From NCBI RefSeq assembly GCF_000380245.2, contig NZ_HG428741.1:3070787-3134786 (forward strand): a DNA stretch of 64,000 nucleotides, given 5' to 3'. The notes beneath the pieces are model-generated. The model saw only the letters and a list, made by a program, of their open reading frames with translations. It was not told the origin of the DNA and did not search any database. Of this stretch, positions 25,534 to 34,279 are shown piece after piece. How positions within the stretch are numbered: the stretch's first letter is position 1; each line of letters opens with the position of its first letter. The position numbers and the translations under genes were made by a program. The stretch comes from Bacillus massiliigorillae (lineage in GTDB: Bacteria > Bacillota > Bacilli > Bacillales > DSM-1321).

Positions 25534-26520
25534 CTGCGCCCAATTATACTTGGAGCTTGCTCAGCATTCTTCTTTGCTTTTACATTTATCATTAATCGAG
25601 CAATGGAATTAAATGGTGGAAGTTGGCTTTGGAGTGCTTCATTGCGCTATTTCTTCATGGTAATCTTCCTTCTCATTATTGTAGGAGCTAGAAAAAACCT
25701 ACATATTTTATTTCATGAAATGAAAAAAGCGCCTACTTCTTGGATAATATGGAGTACAGTCGGCTTTGGTCTATTCTACGCACCATTAACCTATGCCTCT
25801 TCATTTGCTCCCGGATGGCTAATTGCAGGAACATGGCAAATTACCATTATTTCCGGTTCATTACTAGCTCCTCTATTTATGGAGAAAGTTCAACTTAAGT
25901 CTGGAGAAACCGTTATGAAAAGAGGCTCCATTCCTTGGAGGGGATTAGGATTTTCCACACTAATTCTATTAGGTGTTATCGTTATGCAATTCGAACATGC
26001 TTCCGTCATGTCACTTAAAGCCATTATTTTATGTAGTGTTTCTATGATTATTGCATCCTTTGCTTATCCACTTGGCAACCGAAAAATGATGAATGTATGT
26101 GGCGATCGACTAGATGCATATCAGCGTACATTAGGTATGACCATCGCCAGTCTTCCGTTATGGATTATTTTATCCATAATCGGTATGTTTACAGTTGGAG
26201 CACCTAGTTCGAGTCAAGTTGTTCAATCTGGATTAGTTGCCCTTTTTTCAGGAGTAGCTGCTACCGTATTATTCTTTGCCGCAACAAATTTAGTCAAGAA
26301 CGATATGGAAAAGCTAGGGGCTGTAGAAGCAACACAATCTTTAGAAGTTCTCTTTGCTGTTGCCGGTGAAATACTATTCCTCGCAAGCCCAATTCCTTCA
26401 TTAGTTTCTTGGATTGGTATGGCACTTGTTATGGTTGGAATGGCATTACACAGTTATATGAGTCATCGCACTACAAAATCAACTTACTCCGCTAAACAAT
26501 CAGCTCAACTCAATGATTAA
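25534..26520 (+). CDS. EmrE/EamA-type multidrug-resistance efflux family permease
   Basis: Ten-helix membrane protein of about 328 residues matching the multidrug resistance efflux transporter family (PF13536-like) in the DMT superfamily. It begins RPIILGACSAFFFAFTFII, with duplicated five-helix halves. The start is uncertain: GGAGGTGAT (25521-25529) is a perfect RBS. The in-frame ATG at 25528 overlaps it, TTG 25519 precedes it, and CTG 25534 is 8 nt from GGAGG and matches the usual family N-terminus (x-RP). I therefore place the start at CTG 25534, tentatively. Confidence 0.8.
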   Translation: MRPIILGACSAFFFAFTFIINRAMELNGGSWLWSASLRYFFMVIFLLIIVGARKNLHILFHEMKKAPTSWIIWSTVGFGLFYAPLTYASSFAPGWLIAGTWQITIISGSLLAPLFMEKVQLKSGETVMKRGSIPWRGLGFSTLILLGVIVMQFEHASVMSLKAIILCSVSMIIASFAYPLGNRKMMNVCGDRLDAYQRTLGMTIASLPLWIILSIIGMFTVGAPSSSQVVQSGLVALFSGVAATVLFFAATNLVKNDMEKLGAVEATQSLEVLFAVAGEILFLASPIPSLVSWIGMALVMVGMALHSYMSHRTTKSTYSAKQSAQLND

Positions 26521-26547
26521 GGCGTGATTTCGTTTCACGTCTTTTTT
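26521..26547 (+). terminator. Terminator of the EmrE-type permease gene
   Basis: GGCGTGA...TCACGTC (26521-26540, one G-U pair) followed by TTTTTTC directly after the stop codon. Confidence 0.7.
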
Positions 26548-26678
26548 CTTTGCTTGCACCTAGATTTCAGACTAGTATATTTTTCTGCGAATCAGATATT
26601 CTATTCACTACTCATAAATTCCATTCACCGCTCATATTTTTCATCCACGCCCCCTTATATATTCTTCAATAAAAATAG

Positions 26679-26709
26679 AGCCGCCCGAGAAAATTCTCTC
26701 AGACGACTC
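26679..26709 (-). terminator. Terminator of the TRAP operon
   Basis: GAGCCGCCCGAGAA (26679-26692) pairs with TTCTCTCAGACGACTC (26694-26709) with G-U pairs. A TATTTTTATT tail follows on the minus strand, 7 bp after the permease stop. Confidence 0.75.
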
Positions 26710-26715
26710 CAATTA

Positions 26716-28689
26716 TTATCCCTTCACCAAGGCACCTGTTACTCGATTACCTTTTCTCACAATCTGCAATACTAATAAAACACCAAATATAATTAATCCA
26801 ACTGTATCTGAAAAGCCTTCTGGATAAATTAATAGTAACCCTGAGATAACAGCGAGAATTCTTTCATACCAAAGTACTTTTCTATACCAGAAGCCAACCA
26901 TACCTGCACCAATGGCTATCATGCCACAAAAAGCTGTAAACACAACCCAAAGTGTTGCTGGAATGGTTGTGTCAATCATAAGCATTTCTGGGGAGAGCAC
27001 GAATACGTACGGAATGATGAAGGCTGCAATAGCAAGCTTGGATGATATAATCCCCGTTCGGATTGGCTCTCCCCCCGATACTCCTGCGGCAGCAAAAGCT
27101 GCCAGCGCTACAGGCGGGGTAATATCTGCGATAATACCAAAATAGAAAACGAATAAATGTGCGGATAAATCAGGTACATTCATTAATATTAAAGCTGGTG
27201 CTGCAATTGTGGATGTAATAACATAGTTAGCTGTTGTTGGCGATCCCATACCTAAAATTAAACTAGCAATCATGGTAAAGAATAATGTAAGCAATAGTTT
27301 AGCATCTCCGTTTGATACAAGCGCATCTGCAATCGAAACGAGGCTATTTGCCATTTTTAATCCTAGGCCTGTTTTCGTAACAACACCTACAATAATTCCA
27401 GCAGCGGCAGTAGCTACAGCTACTGCTAAGGCTGTACGAGCACCATCCACTAGTGCATCAATAATGCCTCGGATTCCCATCCTTGTTTCCTTTCGAACCG
27501 CACTTACCAAGACGGTAATAACAATTGATATTAATGCGGCACGCATTACAGACATATTACTCATCAGCAATACAATAATTGCAACGATTGGGAATAATAA
27601 ATAGATTTTCGATAAAACTTCTTTTTTCGTCGGAATATCTTCTGCCTTTAACCCCTGTAATCCCAATCGTTTCGCTTCAAAATGTGTCATAATCCAGATG
27701 CCTGTGAAATACAATACTGCAGGAATTGCAGCGGCTTTTGCGATATCCCAATAAGAGATGCCATTACCAATAAACTCTACCATTAAGAAAGCTGCAGCTC
27801 CCATGATAGGAGGCATTAACTGGCCGCCAGTTGAAGATGCCGCCTCAACCGCTCCGGCAAAATTCCGATCATATCCTAGTCGTTTCATCATTGGTATTGT
27901 AAAAGCACCAGAAGTCACAACATTGGCTACTGAGCTACCACTGATTGTTCCTTGCAATGCACTAGAGAAGATTGCCACCTTTGCTGGACCTCCGATTCTT
28001 TTCCCAGCAATAACAGCGGCTAAATCATTGAAATAATCTCCCACTCCTGTTTTTACAAGAAAAGCACCAAATAAAAGGAATAAAAATATAAAAGTGGACG
28101 ATACACCAAGCGGGGTCCCTAATATTCCTTCAGTCGTAAAGAACATCGTTTGAACAAATCTTTCTAGAGATAACCCACGATGAGCAATAAAGTCAGGCAT
28201 ATACGGACCATAAATGGCGTATACGATAAACAATATGGCAATAATAGTGATAGGTAATCCAACCGTTCGACGAGTTGCCTCTAACACTAGCAAAATTGCT
28301 AAAATACCAACATAGTAATCAAGTTGTGTAACGGTTCCAGGACGCATAACTAATTCTTCCATCATAAGTGGCCAATATGTTCCTACAACTATACCTAGCA
28401 AGGAGAAAATATAATCATACCAAGCAATTTTACCGGTAGATAAATTCTTTTTTCGAGCGGGGAATAAAAGAAACACAAGCGCTAATGCAAATCCAAGATG
28501 AATGGAACGCTGTAACTGTGCCATAAGTGGCTTATCAATAGCTGTATATAATTGAAATAGAGAGAAAGCAAGTAAACCAAAGAAGGTGACCCAACCCATC
28601 ATACCTTTCAACTTTCTCATCGCTTGCTCGGGATCATATTTCTCAATTAATTCTTGTTGTTGTTCATGCGTTAAAGTTGTTTCAGTCAA
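26716..28689 (-). CDS. TRAP transporter fused permease (DctQM-type, TAXI class)
   Basis: Large membrane subunit of 657 residues joining the 4-helix and 12-helix TRAP parts in one chain. The N-terminal part (about 30-140) has four hydrophobic helices. The DctM-like part (about 150-560) contains GSSVANVVTSGAFTIPMM, SSTGGQLMPPIMGAAAF, GMGSPTTANYVITS and DITPPVALAAFAAAG. These are the signature loops of the fused TRAP permease family, including the P-P-V-A-L substrate gate. ATG overlaps the DUF1850 stop by 8 nt. Works with the lipoprotein at 29287. Substrate unknown; TAXI systems carry carboxylates in studied cases. Confidence 0.92.
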   Translation of the reverse strand: MTETTLTHEQQQELIEKYDPEQAMRKLKGMMGWVTFFGLLAFSLFQLYTAIDKPLMAQLQRSIHLGFALALVFLLFPARKKNLSTGKIAWYDYIFSLLGIVVGTYWPLMMEELVMRPGTVTQLDYYVGILAILLVLEATRRTVGLPITIIAILFIVYAIYGPYMPDFIAHRGLSLERFVQTMFFTTEGILGTPLGVSSTFIFLFLLFGAFLVKTGVGDYFNDLAAVIAGKRIGGPAKVAIFSSALQGTISGSSVANVVTSGAFTIPMMKRLGYDRNFAGAVEAASSTGGQLMPPIMGAAAFLMVEFIGNGISYWDIAKAAAIPAVLYFTGIWIMTHFEAKRLGLQGLKAEDIPTKKEVLSKIYLLFPIVAIIVLLMSNMSVMRAALISIVITVLVSAVRKETRMGIRGIIDALVDGARTALAVAVATAAAGIIVGVVTKTGLGLKMANSLVSIADALVSNGDAKLLLTLFFTMIASLILGMGSPTTANYVITSTIAAPALILMNVPDLSAHLFVFYFGIIADITPPVALAAFAAAGVSGGEPIRTGIISSKLAIAAFIIPYVFVLSPEMLMIDTTIPATLWVVFTAFCGMIAIGAGMVGFWYRKVLWYERILAVISGLLLIYPEGFSDTVGLIIFGVLLVLQIVRKGNRVTGALVKG

Positions 28690-29185
28690 ACATCTTCACC
28701 CCTTTCCAACTCTGCCAAAGAGATAACTTCTTCACTTCAATACGTATGACACTTCCTGGTTCTGTAAAAGAAGACATAGCAATGCTTTTGTCTCCTATAA
28801 TAAATGTGTGATTTGCAACTACTCGTCCAACTCGTAACGTAATAGTCGGAAAGATTCGATTCATATTTTTAATGAAATATTTCCCGTCCTTTTCAACGAA
28901 CTTCTCTTGTCCTTCAGCCTGTGATGGCATTCCAATAGCAAAATCCTCATATGTTAATTCAATTTGTTTAATTTCATTGTTGGCTGTTCTTTCATATGTT
29001 TCAACAACAGGAGATAAATGAATAGAATGTATATATTCAATTTGAAATTGTTGATTGGATGAAAGAGTTGCGTATGCAAGCATGTCATTCGTGTGCACCT
29101 TATAGACTACAACTGCTGGCGAAAATGGTATAAAACAAAGAATAATGATAAGGAGAGTAACAATAATGAGGATTTTTTTCACCAT
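28682..29185 (-). CDS. DUF1850 protein of TAXI-TRAP operon
   Basis: Protein of 167 residues with a single N-terminal hydrophobic helix (about 4-24) and an extracytoplasmic domain including YIHSIHLSPVVETYE and GMPSQAEGQEKF. DUF1850 proteins recur between TAXI binding proteins and fused permeases, so they are probably auxiliary subunits. The function is not established. It overlaps the permease gene by 8 nt. A hairpin (29211-29269) separates it from the upstream binding-protein gene. Confidence 0.8.
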   Translation of the reverse strand: MVKKILIIVTLLIIILCFIPFSPAVVVYKVHTNDMLAYATLSSNQQFQIEYIHSIHLSPVVETYERTANNEIKQIELTYEDFAIGMPSQAEGQEKFVEKDGKYFIKNMNRIFPTITLRVGRVVANHTFIIGDKSIAMSSFTEPGSVIRIEVKKLSLWQSWKGVKMFD

Positions 29186-29210
29186 AATATTCTTCCTTTT
29201 CTACAAAGAA

Positions 29211-29269
29211 AGCTGACTTAAAGTTTGGTCATATCCCAGTTGGGTTCATGCCTTTCTTTAGAGTCAGCT
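29211..29269 (-). terminator. Intergenic stem-loop between TAXI and DUF1850 genes
   Basis: AGCTGACT (29211-29218, extended by TAAAG) pairs with AGTCAGCT (29262-29269) around a 30-nt loop. Some T residues follow on the minus strand. It probably reduces read-through or stabilises the upstream binding-protein mRNA, since binding proteins are usually needed in excess. Confidence 0.5.
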
Positions 29270-29286
29270 AATCTAGTATATGCGGC

Positions 29287-30291
29287 TTACTTGGCTTTTA
29301 CGCCTTTTTCATCAAAATATTTTTGTGCACCAGGGTGAACATCAATACCGACACCATTTAGAGCGTTTTCTACTTTAATTAATTTTCCTTTCGCATGTGT
29401 TACTTTATCTAAATGTTCATAGATTGCTTTTGTAATGTCATAAACGAGTTGCTCATCTAAATCAGCCCGAACAACGAGCATCGCTTGAACAGCAACTGTA
29501 TTGACATCTTGTTTAATCTTGTACGTATTAGCAGGAACAACTTCTTCTGCATAATAAGGGTATTTCTCAATCAACGCTTTAATCTTATCCTCCGCGATAG
29601 GAAGGATCACTACTTCCGATGTTGCTGCTAAGCTTTCTACCGCACCTGTTGGTGTTCCAGCTGTAATAAAAGCTGCATCAATTGTTCCATCTTGAATACC
29701 ACCTGTTGATTCATCAAATGATAGATTCTGTGCTTTAATATCTTTCATAGTTAATCCGTGTACTTCAAGGATTTGTTCCGCATTCGCATATGTGCCAGAA
29801 CCCGGAGCCCCTACTGAAACAGATTTACCTTTTAAATCAGCAATGGATTTTATACCTGATTTTGCCGTTGTAACAATTTGTATGGTTTCTGGATAAAGCG
29901 ATGCAATTGCTTTAACGTTAGTAATCGGCTTACTGAACATTAACTTACCTTCCGTTGCGTAGGATGCAATATCAGTTTGTGTAAAAGCCAAATCTGCATC
30001 TCCTGATTTGATAGCCTCCATATTTTCCGCAGACGCTCCAGAAGATTGTGCAGTGGTTTCAGCCTTCGTATTAGACGAAATGATTTCAGCAAATGATCCA
30101 CCTAATGGATAATATGTTCCACCAGTTCCTCCCGTTACTAAGTTAAGAAACTGCTTTTTCTCTTCTTTTACTTCTTTCGTTCCTTTTTCATCCGATGACT
30201 TGTCCTTGTCTCCGCTACAAGCCGCTAATAATAAGGACATAATTAAGAACAACGCCGTCATAATATACGTATTTTTCCGCCTCATTTTCAT
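29287..30291 (-). CDS. TAXI-family TRAP substrate-binding lipoprotein
   Basis: Protein of 334 residues. The signal peptide ends in the lipobox LLAACS, so the mature Cys is lipid-anchored to the outer face of the membrane. A Lys/Glu/Ser-rich spacer follows. The domain starts LVTGGTGGTYYPLGGSFAEI, with SVGAPGSGTYANAEQIL and AFITAGTPTGAVESLA, the TAXI signature. ATG at 30291 has GAGGGGG 6 nt upstream; earlier TTG/ATG codons overlap the RBS. It heads the TAXI, DUF1850, permease operon. Leader carries an intrinsic-terminator-like hairpin. Confidence 0.92.
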   Translation of the reverse strand: MKMRRKNTYIMTALFLIMSLLLAACSGDKDKSSDEKGTKEVKEEKKQFLNLVTGGTGGTYYPLGGSFAEIISSNTKAETTAQSSGASAENMEAIKSGDADLAFTQTDIASYATEGKLMFSKPITNVKAIASLYPETIQIVTTAKSGIKSIADLKGKSVSVGAPGSGTYANAEQILEVHGLTMKDIKAQNLSFDESTGGIQDGTIDAAFITAGTPTGAVESLAATSEVVILPIAEDKIKALIEKYPYYAEEVVPANTYKIKQDVNTVAVQAMLVVRADLDEQLVYDITKAIYEHLDKVTHAKGKLIKVENALNGVGIDVHPGAQKYFDEKGVKAK

Positions 30292-30368
30292 TTTTGACCC
30301 CCTCATCAATATTCCATCACTCTATTCATATGGTTTGTCTTAGAAAAATATGATTTTCTATATAAAAA

Positions 30369-30404
30369 AGAAGAGATTGTCTCTTTTCATAGACAACCTC
30401 TTCT
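30369..30404 (-). terminator. Terminator-like hairpin in the TAXI-TRAP leader
   Basis: AGAAGAGATTGTCT (30369-30382) pairs with AGACAACCTCTTCT (30391-30404) with one mismatch. On the minus strand it is followed by TTTTTTATATAG, about 75 bp upstream of the lipoprotein start, so a transcript entering from above 30404 would be terminated there. Confidence 0.65.
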
Positions 30405-30515
30405 CACATATCTTAACTATCCTATTCAACCAGATTACTCTTGAAAGCATCGTAACGGAAAAAAGGTAATATAGTGTGCTACACTTTCAAATAGAAAGTG
30501 CTTGGAGGGAAAAAG

Positions 30516-31253
30516 ATGAGTATTCCAATGGGAAGAATTCAAGATTTAGAGTTTTATAGTGAGGCATTACAAGAAAATATAAAGCTGTTAGTCTACTTAC
30601 CACCTAATTATTCACCGTTTTATAAATATACTTTATGCATTACAAATGACGGTAAAGATTATTTTCAAATGGGACGAATTGGACGAGTAGCTGATTCTTT
30701 ACTACATACTAATAAAATTGAAGATGTCATTATTATCGGCATTCCTTATAATGATGTGCATGATCGTCGCTCGAAATATCATCCTGAAGGCGAGAAAAAT
30801 GAATCATATATTCGCTTTTTAGCTCATGAGCTTGTTCCTTTCTTAGATCAAGAATTTCCTACACATGGGGTAGGTAATGGACGCATGTTAATAGGAGACT
30901 CACTTGCTGGAACTGTTTCACTTATGACCGCATTACGTTATCCAAATATGTTCGGAAAAGTAGCGATGCAATCTCCTTATGTAGATCAACATGTGAAGCA
31001 AGCTATACAAGATTTTACTACGCCTCACCTACTACAAATCTATCATGTAATTGGAAAAAATGAAGTGGATGTGCCTACAACAGATGGAAAACGAAGTAAT
31101 TTTATTAAACCAAATAGAGAGTTACATTCTCTATTAACGGAAAAAGATTTCCCTTTATTCTATGAAGAATTTGATGGTGAGCACACATGGAAGTATTGGC
31201 AAAAAGACTTGCCACGCGCTGTAGAAATGATGCTAAAATCAGATGATTTATAA
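30516..31253 (+). CDS. yjcH: YjcH-type esterase, alpha/beta hydrolase
   Basis: Protein of 245 residues in the esterase D-like alpha/beta hydrolase group. Nucleophile Ser in GDSLAG (about residue 132), catalytic His in FDGEHTWKYW near the C-terminus, and an acid between. The ATG at 30516 is preferred since GGAGGG lies 7 nt upstream; an earlier in-frame ATG has none. In B. subtilis yjcH is close to yjcG and yjcF, as here. The natural substrate is not known. Followed by its own terminator. Confidence 0.85.
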   Translation: MSIPMGRIQDLEFYSEALQENIKLLVYLPPNYSPFYKYTLCITNDGKDYFQMGRIGRVADSLLHTNKIEDVIIIGIPYNDVHDRRSKYHPEGEKNESYIRFLAHELVPFLDQEFPTHGVGNGRMLIGDSLAGTVSLMTALRYPNMFGKVAMQSPYVDQHVKQAIQDFTTPHLLQIYHVIGKNEVDVPTTDGKRSNFIKPNRELHSLLTEKDFPLFYEEFDGEHTWKYWQKDLPRAVEMMLKSDDL

Positions 31254-31259
31254 CTACCC

Positions 31260-31305
31260 AAAAAGCTACTAGACATATCTTTAAGAGAAGCCTAGTAGCT
31301 TTTTT
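31260..31305 (+). terminator. Terminator of yjcH
   Basis: AAAAAGCTACTAG (31260-31272) and CTAGTAGCTTTTT (31292-31304), followed by T residues; bidirectional look. Confidence 0.85.
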
Positions 31306-31476
31306 ATTTTTTCAATATCGCGTGTCATTTTCACACTCTCCATTTAAATTTCTTCTCTCAAACTACTATTTTAAACAAAAGATATAATATTTTACACAAT
31401 ATTCAAAAAATTGTTATAATGGTATAGACTTACATTTTAACATGTAATCAAAACTACATTTGGGAGGCATGAAATT

Positions 31477-31986
31477 ATGAAATATGGCATTGCAATTTTT
31501 CCATCAAAAAAACTCCAAGACCTAGTAAATTCTTATCGAAAACGATATGATCCACAATACTCTTTGATTCCTCCACATATAACATTAAAATATTCATTCG
31601 AAGCATCTGAAGAAGAAATGAAAGACATTACAAAGCAACTATGGGAAACTGCAGCTAAGACTGCCCCTATCCAGCTAAATGTTGTAAAGGCGAGTACATT
31701 TCAACCTGTAAGTAATGTTATTTATTTAAAAGTCGATGTAAACAACGAGCTTGAAACTCTACATAAACAAATGCATAATGTAATAAAAAGTGAAGATGAA
31801 TTTGCATTCGTTCCGCATTTAACATTAGCTCAAGGCTTATCAAATGATGAACATTCTGATGTATTCGGTCAATTAAGTATGATTGACTTTAGTCATTCCG
31901 AAAATATTGATCGCTTTCACTTACTATATCAACTAGAAAACGGCTCATGGACAGTCTATGAAACATTTCAGCTTGGAAGGGAATAA
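31477..31986 (+). CDS. yjcG: YjcG, 2H phosphoesterase (2'-5' RNA ligase-like)
   Basis: Protein of 169 residues with the two HxT/Sx motifs of the 2H phosphoesterase superfamily: PPHITLKYSF (about residues 33-42) and VPHLTLAQG (about 112-120). These provide the paired catalytic His and Thr residues. Relatives act on cyclic or 2',5' phosphodiester bonds in RNA or small nucleotides; the true substrate here is unknown. GGGAGG lies before the ATG. Only 6 bp separate it from yjcF, so they form an operon. Confidence 0.9.
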   Translation: MKYGIAIFPSKKLQDLVNSYRKRYDPQYSLIPPHITLKYSFEASEEEMKDITKQLWETAAKTAPIQLNVVKASTFQPVSNVIYLKVDVNNELETLHKQMHNVIKSEDEFAFVPHLTLAQGLSNDEHSDVFGQLSMIDFSHSENIDRFHLLYQLENGSWTVYETFQLGRE

Positions 31987-31992
31987 ACATTT

Positions 31993-32415
31993 GTGATAGT
32001 AAAAATTGTAAAAGACAAACAACAATTAGAAGATGCATACGCTATTCGACAAAAAGTCTTCATTGAAGAACAACAAGTCGATGTTGAAGAAGAAATTGAC
32101 GAACATGATCAAATCGCTACCCACTTTGTGCTTTATGATGATAGCAAGCCCATTGGTGCTGGACGATTCCGAATCGTAGACGGAGCTGGTAAAGTAGAGC
32201 GAATTTGTGTATTAGCAAATGTTCGTAAAGCTGGTGCCGGCAAAATGATTATGAACGAAATTGAGAAATACGCTCAAAGTCAGCAGGTTTCGAAAGTCAA
32301 ACTAAATGCCCAAACTCATGCGATTGGCTTTTATGAAATCTTAGGATATGAGATTGTTTCAGAAGAATTTCTTGATGCGGGTATTCCTCATCGAACGATG
32401 GTTAAAAGTCTGTAA
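31993..32415 (+). CDS. yjcF: YjcF, GNAT-family N-acetyltransferase
   Basis: Protein of 140 residues, close to the ElaA/YjcF type. The acetyl-CoA loop is in VERICVLANVRKAGAGKMIM (about 73-92), with C-terminal LNAQTHAIGFYEILGYE typical of GNAT proteins and a FYE..GY end motif. GTG start at 31993 with AAGGGA upstream. Cotranscribed with yjcG. Substrate unknown. A strong terminator follows. Confidence 0.88.
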   Translation: MIVKIVKDKQQLEDAYAIRQKVFIEEQQVDVEEEIDEHDQIATHFVLYDDSKPIGAGRFRIVDGAGKVERICVLANVRKAGAGKMIMNEIEKYAQSQQVSKVKLNAQTHAIGFYEILGYEIVSEEFLDAGIPHRTMVKSL

Positions 32416-32416
32416 T

Positions 32417-32453
32417 AAAAAACTAGCTTTGGTTGATCCAAAGCTAGTTTTTT
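32417..32453. terminator. Bidirectional terminator between yjcF and HD gene
   Basis: AAAAAACTAGCTTTGG (32417-32432) is complementary to 32438-32453 (CCAAAGCTAGTTTTTT) around a 5-nt loop; T and A tails on both sides serve converging transcripts. Confidence 0.9.
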
Positions 32454-32463
32454 CTATATTTAT

Positions 32464-33000
32464 TTATTTAAAAAAATCGGCTACAAGCTGTTCATATTGG
32501 TGAAAGAAAGCAGGTACATCTGACTCGTCATGGATTGCTTCAGCAACAGAGCGATTATACCAAGCTTGCTGCTCTTTTCCACGCTTAAAGGCTTTCCACA
32601 CCTCTTCACCCATTTCTTCATATTGCTGTTTTAATGATTGCAAATTATCTAACTTATCAGCCACTATCAATGCTTTCACTTCTAGAGGAGCTGTCTTGAC
32701 TACTGAAATAGTGTGCTTCTTTCTCTCTTCCCATGAAAGAGATTTATCCTCTGTATGAGAAGCAACAATTTCAGCAACATCTTCTCCAAATTTCTCTTTT
32801 ATATCTTCAATTGTAACGGGCGTATCTTCCACAACATCATGCAACAATCCTGCTGCTATTACTTCGTCTCGAAATCCTGCTTCTTTCAATGTTTGCGCTA
32901 CTCTTTTTGGATGTTCTACATAAGGTTCTTTAGAATTTTTTCTTGTTTGTGCTCCATGTTTCAGCGTTGCGAAATCCTGTGCTGCTTCTATTATGTTCAT
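32464..33000 (-). CDS. Small HD-domain hydrolase, (p)ppGpp hydrolase-like
   Basis: Protein of about 178 residues, a stand-alone HD domain of the RelA/SpoT-hydrolase (MESH1-like) type. HGAQTRKNSKEPYVEHPKR (His-containing) is followed by AAGLLHDVVEDTPVT (the HD pair and ED pair, about 50-64) and VADKLDNLQSL. This pattern is that of small alarmone hydrolases, suggesting hydrolysis of (p)ppGpp or a related nucleotide. It is inference from family; activity is not shown. ATG at 33000 is preferred over the ATG 9 bp earlier. A RelQ-type synthetase lies at 52187. Confidence 0.8.
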   Translation of the reverse strand: MNIIEAAQDFATLKHGAQTRKNSKEPYVEHPKRVAQTLKEAGFRDEVIAAGLLHDVVEDTPVTIEDIKEKFGEDVAEIVASHTEDKSLSWEERKKHTISVVKTAPLEVKALIVADKLDNLQSLKQQYEEMGEEVWKAFKRGKEQQAWYNRSVAEAIHDESDVPAFFHQYEQLVADFFK

Positions 33001-33050
33001 CTTAATCACCTTTTTCGTAAAAAATCTCTACCTTCTATTATTGTATCATT

Positions 33051-34034
33051 TTAAGATGAACTTGAGTTAGAAGCAGCTGTTGATGCTGCTATTGCAGAAA
33101 CCATCACAACTTGTTGTGCGAGTAGAACACTTTGAATACTGTTCTGAACAGCTGCCTTAATAGCTGATTGGGAACTGTTTTGAATACTACAATATGATAC
33201 AAGTGCAACACTAAACATATTACGACTTGCTCTTCCTAATGACCAATTACCGAACCCATCTTGAGAAGCAAGCTCTTGATCTGTTTCAACAATTACACGA
33301 ATTACTTCCTCACTGTTACTATCAATCATTGCTAGAAGAGCTAATATCGGCTGTGAATAAGAATCGAGCTTTATTTTGTTTTTCTTTAATTCACTAGCAT
33401 AGTGTAACAAGCGATCACACTTCTGGCTGATACGTTCACTGCTTAAAGTAAGTAAATGACTCATCGTTTGCAAAGCATTACCTTTACTGATTCCACGCTC
33501 ATTTAAATAACTATAGCAAGCTTCCATCTCTTCAACGGCTGCAGCTATATCATCATGACTGTACGCCAAAATTATAGCTAGCATATAATCATCATCTGAC
33601 GTTAACCAATAATGATTCTCCTTCATCATTTGGTAACATTGCTGTGCCTTTTCAATTGTTTTTGGCACTTCTGACGGTTGTAATTGAGTAGCTAAAAAAT
33701 AAGCTGCATACGGAAGATATACAGAACGTTTAAATCCCTCTTTCTTAAGTTCCTCATAATAATAAACCGTTTGATCAAAGTACTGTTGTGGTTTTTCATT
33801 ACTTGTCAGTGCCGTCGCAATCGGAAATAAATTCGTACTGCGAAAATAAGAAAAAGAAGAAGTTTGCATCTTCATATATTCCTTCATTTCTTTCACTTGC
33901 TTCACATCGACAGTCTGATTATTAAGTGCTAATTGAAACGCACCAAATTTTCTAATTAAATGGTTTTCCCATTTAAAGCTCTGTTTCATTTGTCGATCAT
34001 TATCAATAAATAATTTTATCGTTTCAGCTACCAT
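33051..34034 (-). CDS. DUF4003 family protein
   Basis: Protein of 327 residues, helical, with no signal or membrane segment apart from a small hydrophobic C-terminal part (VVMVSAIAASTAA) and a Ser tail. It belongs to DUF4003, a Bacillus family of unknown function, recognised by the YF...T.LFPIAT and FGNWSLGRASRNM-type stretches. Start ATG 34034 follows GGAGGAG by 6 nt; the longer frame to 34055 has no RBS. It overlaps nothing and stands apart from the HD gene by 50 bp. No role is inferred. Confidence 0.75.
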   Translation of the reverse strand: MVAETIKLFIDNDRQMKQSFKWENHLIRKFGAFQLALNNQTVDVKQVKEMKEYMKMQTSSFSYFRSTNLFPIATALTSNEKPQQYFDQTVYYYEELKKEGFKRSVYLPYAAYFLATQLQPSEVPKTIEKAQQCYQMMKENHYWLTSDDDYMLAIILAYSHDDIAAAVEEMEACYSYLNERGISKGNALQTMSHLLTLSSERISQKCDRLLHYASELKKNKIKLDSYSQPILALLAMIDSNSEEVIRVIVETDQELASQDGFGNWSLGRASRNMFSVALVSYCSIQNSSQSAIKAAVQNSIQSVLLAQQVVMVSAIAASTAASNSSSS

Positions 34035-34212
34035 AATTACTCCTCCGTCTTTCAAGATTCGTCTTACAATATTCCAAAATTTATATATTATTACTTTGAA
34101 TATAACAGATAATGATTGCTCAAAAGGCCAAATTTGCTAAATTTATTTTTTTGCATCAAAAATGAACTCTCTTTATATAGATATACCTCACTTAACTTGT
34201 AAAAAACAAAAT

Positions 34213-34253
34213 GGGCGTCTAAAAAGTAATCTATACTCACTTTTTAGACGCCC
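34213..34253 (-). terminator. Terminator hairpin of the DUF218 gene (dispersed-hairpin family)
   Basis: GGGCGTCTAAAAAGT (34213-34227) pairs with ACTTTTTAGACGCCC (34239-34253), downstream of the DUF218 gene (ends 34280). One of several gene-end hairpins in this window sharing the GGGCGTC / AAAAGT arm types. Confidence 0.8.
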
Positions 34254-34279
34254 TTCAATTTGTATATTTATATCACGAT

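Noticed and set aside
30498..30515. Earlier ATG for yjcH
   Set aside because: It lies upstream of and overlaps the GGAGGG RBS that serves the ATG at 30516.
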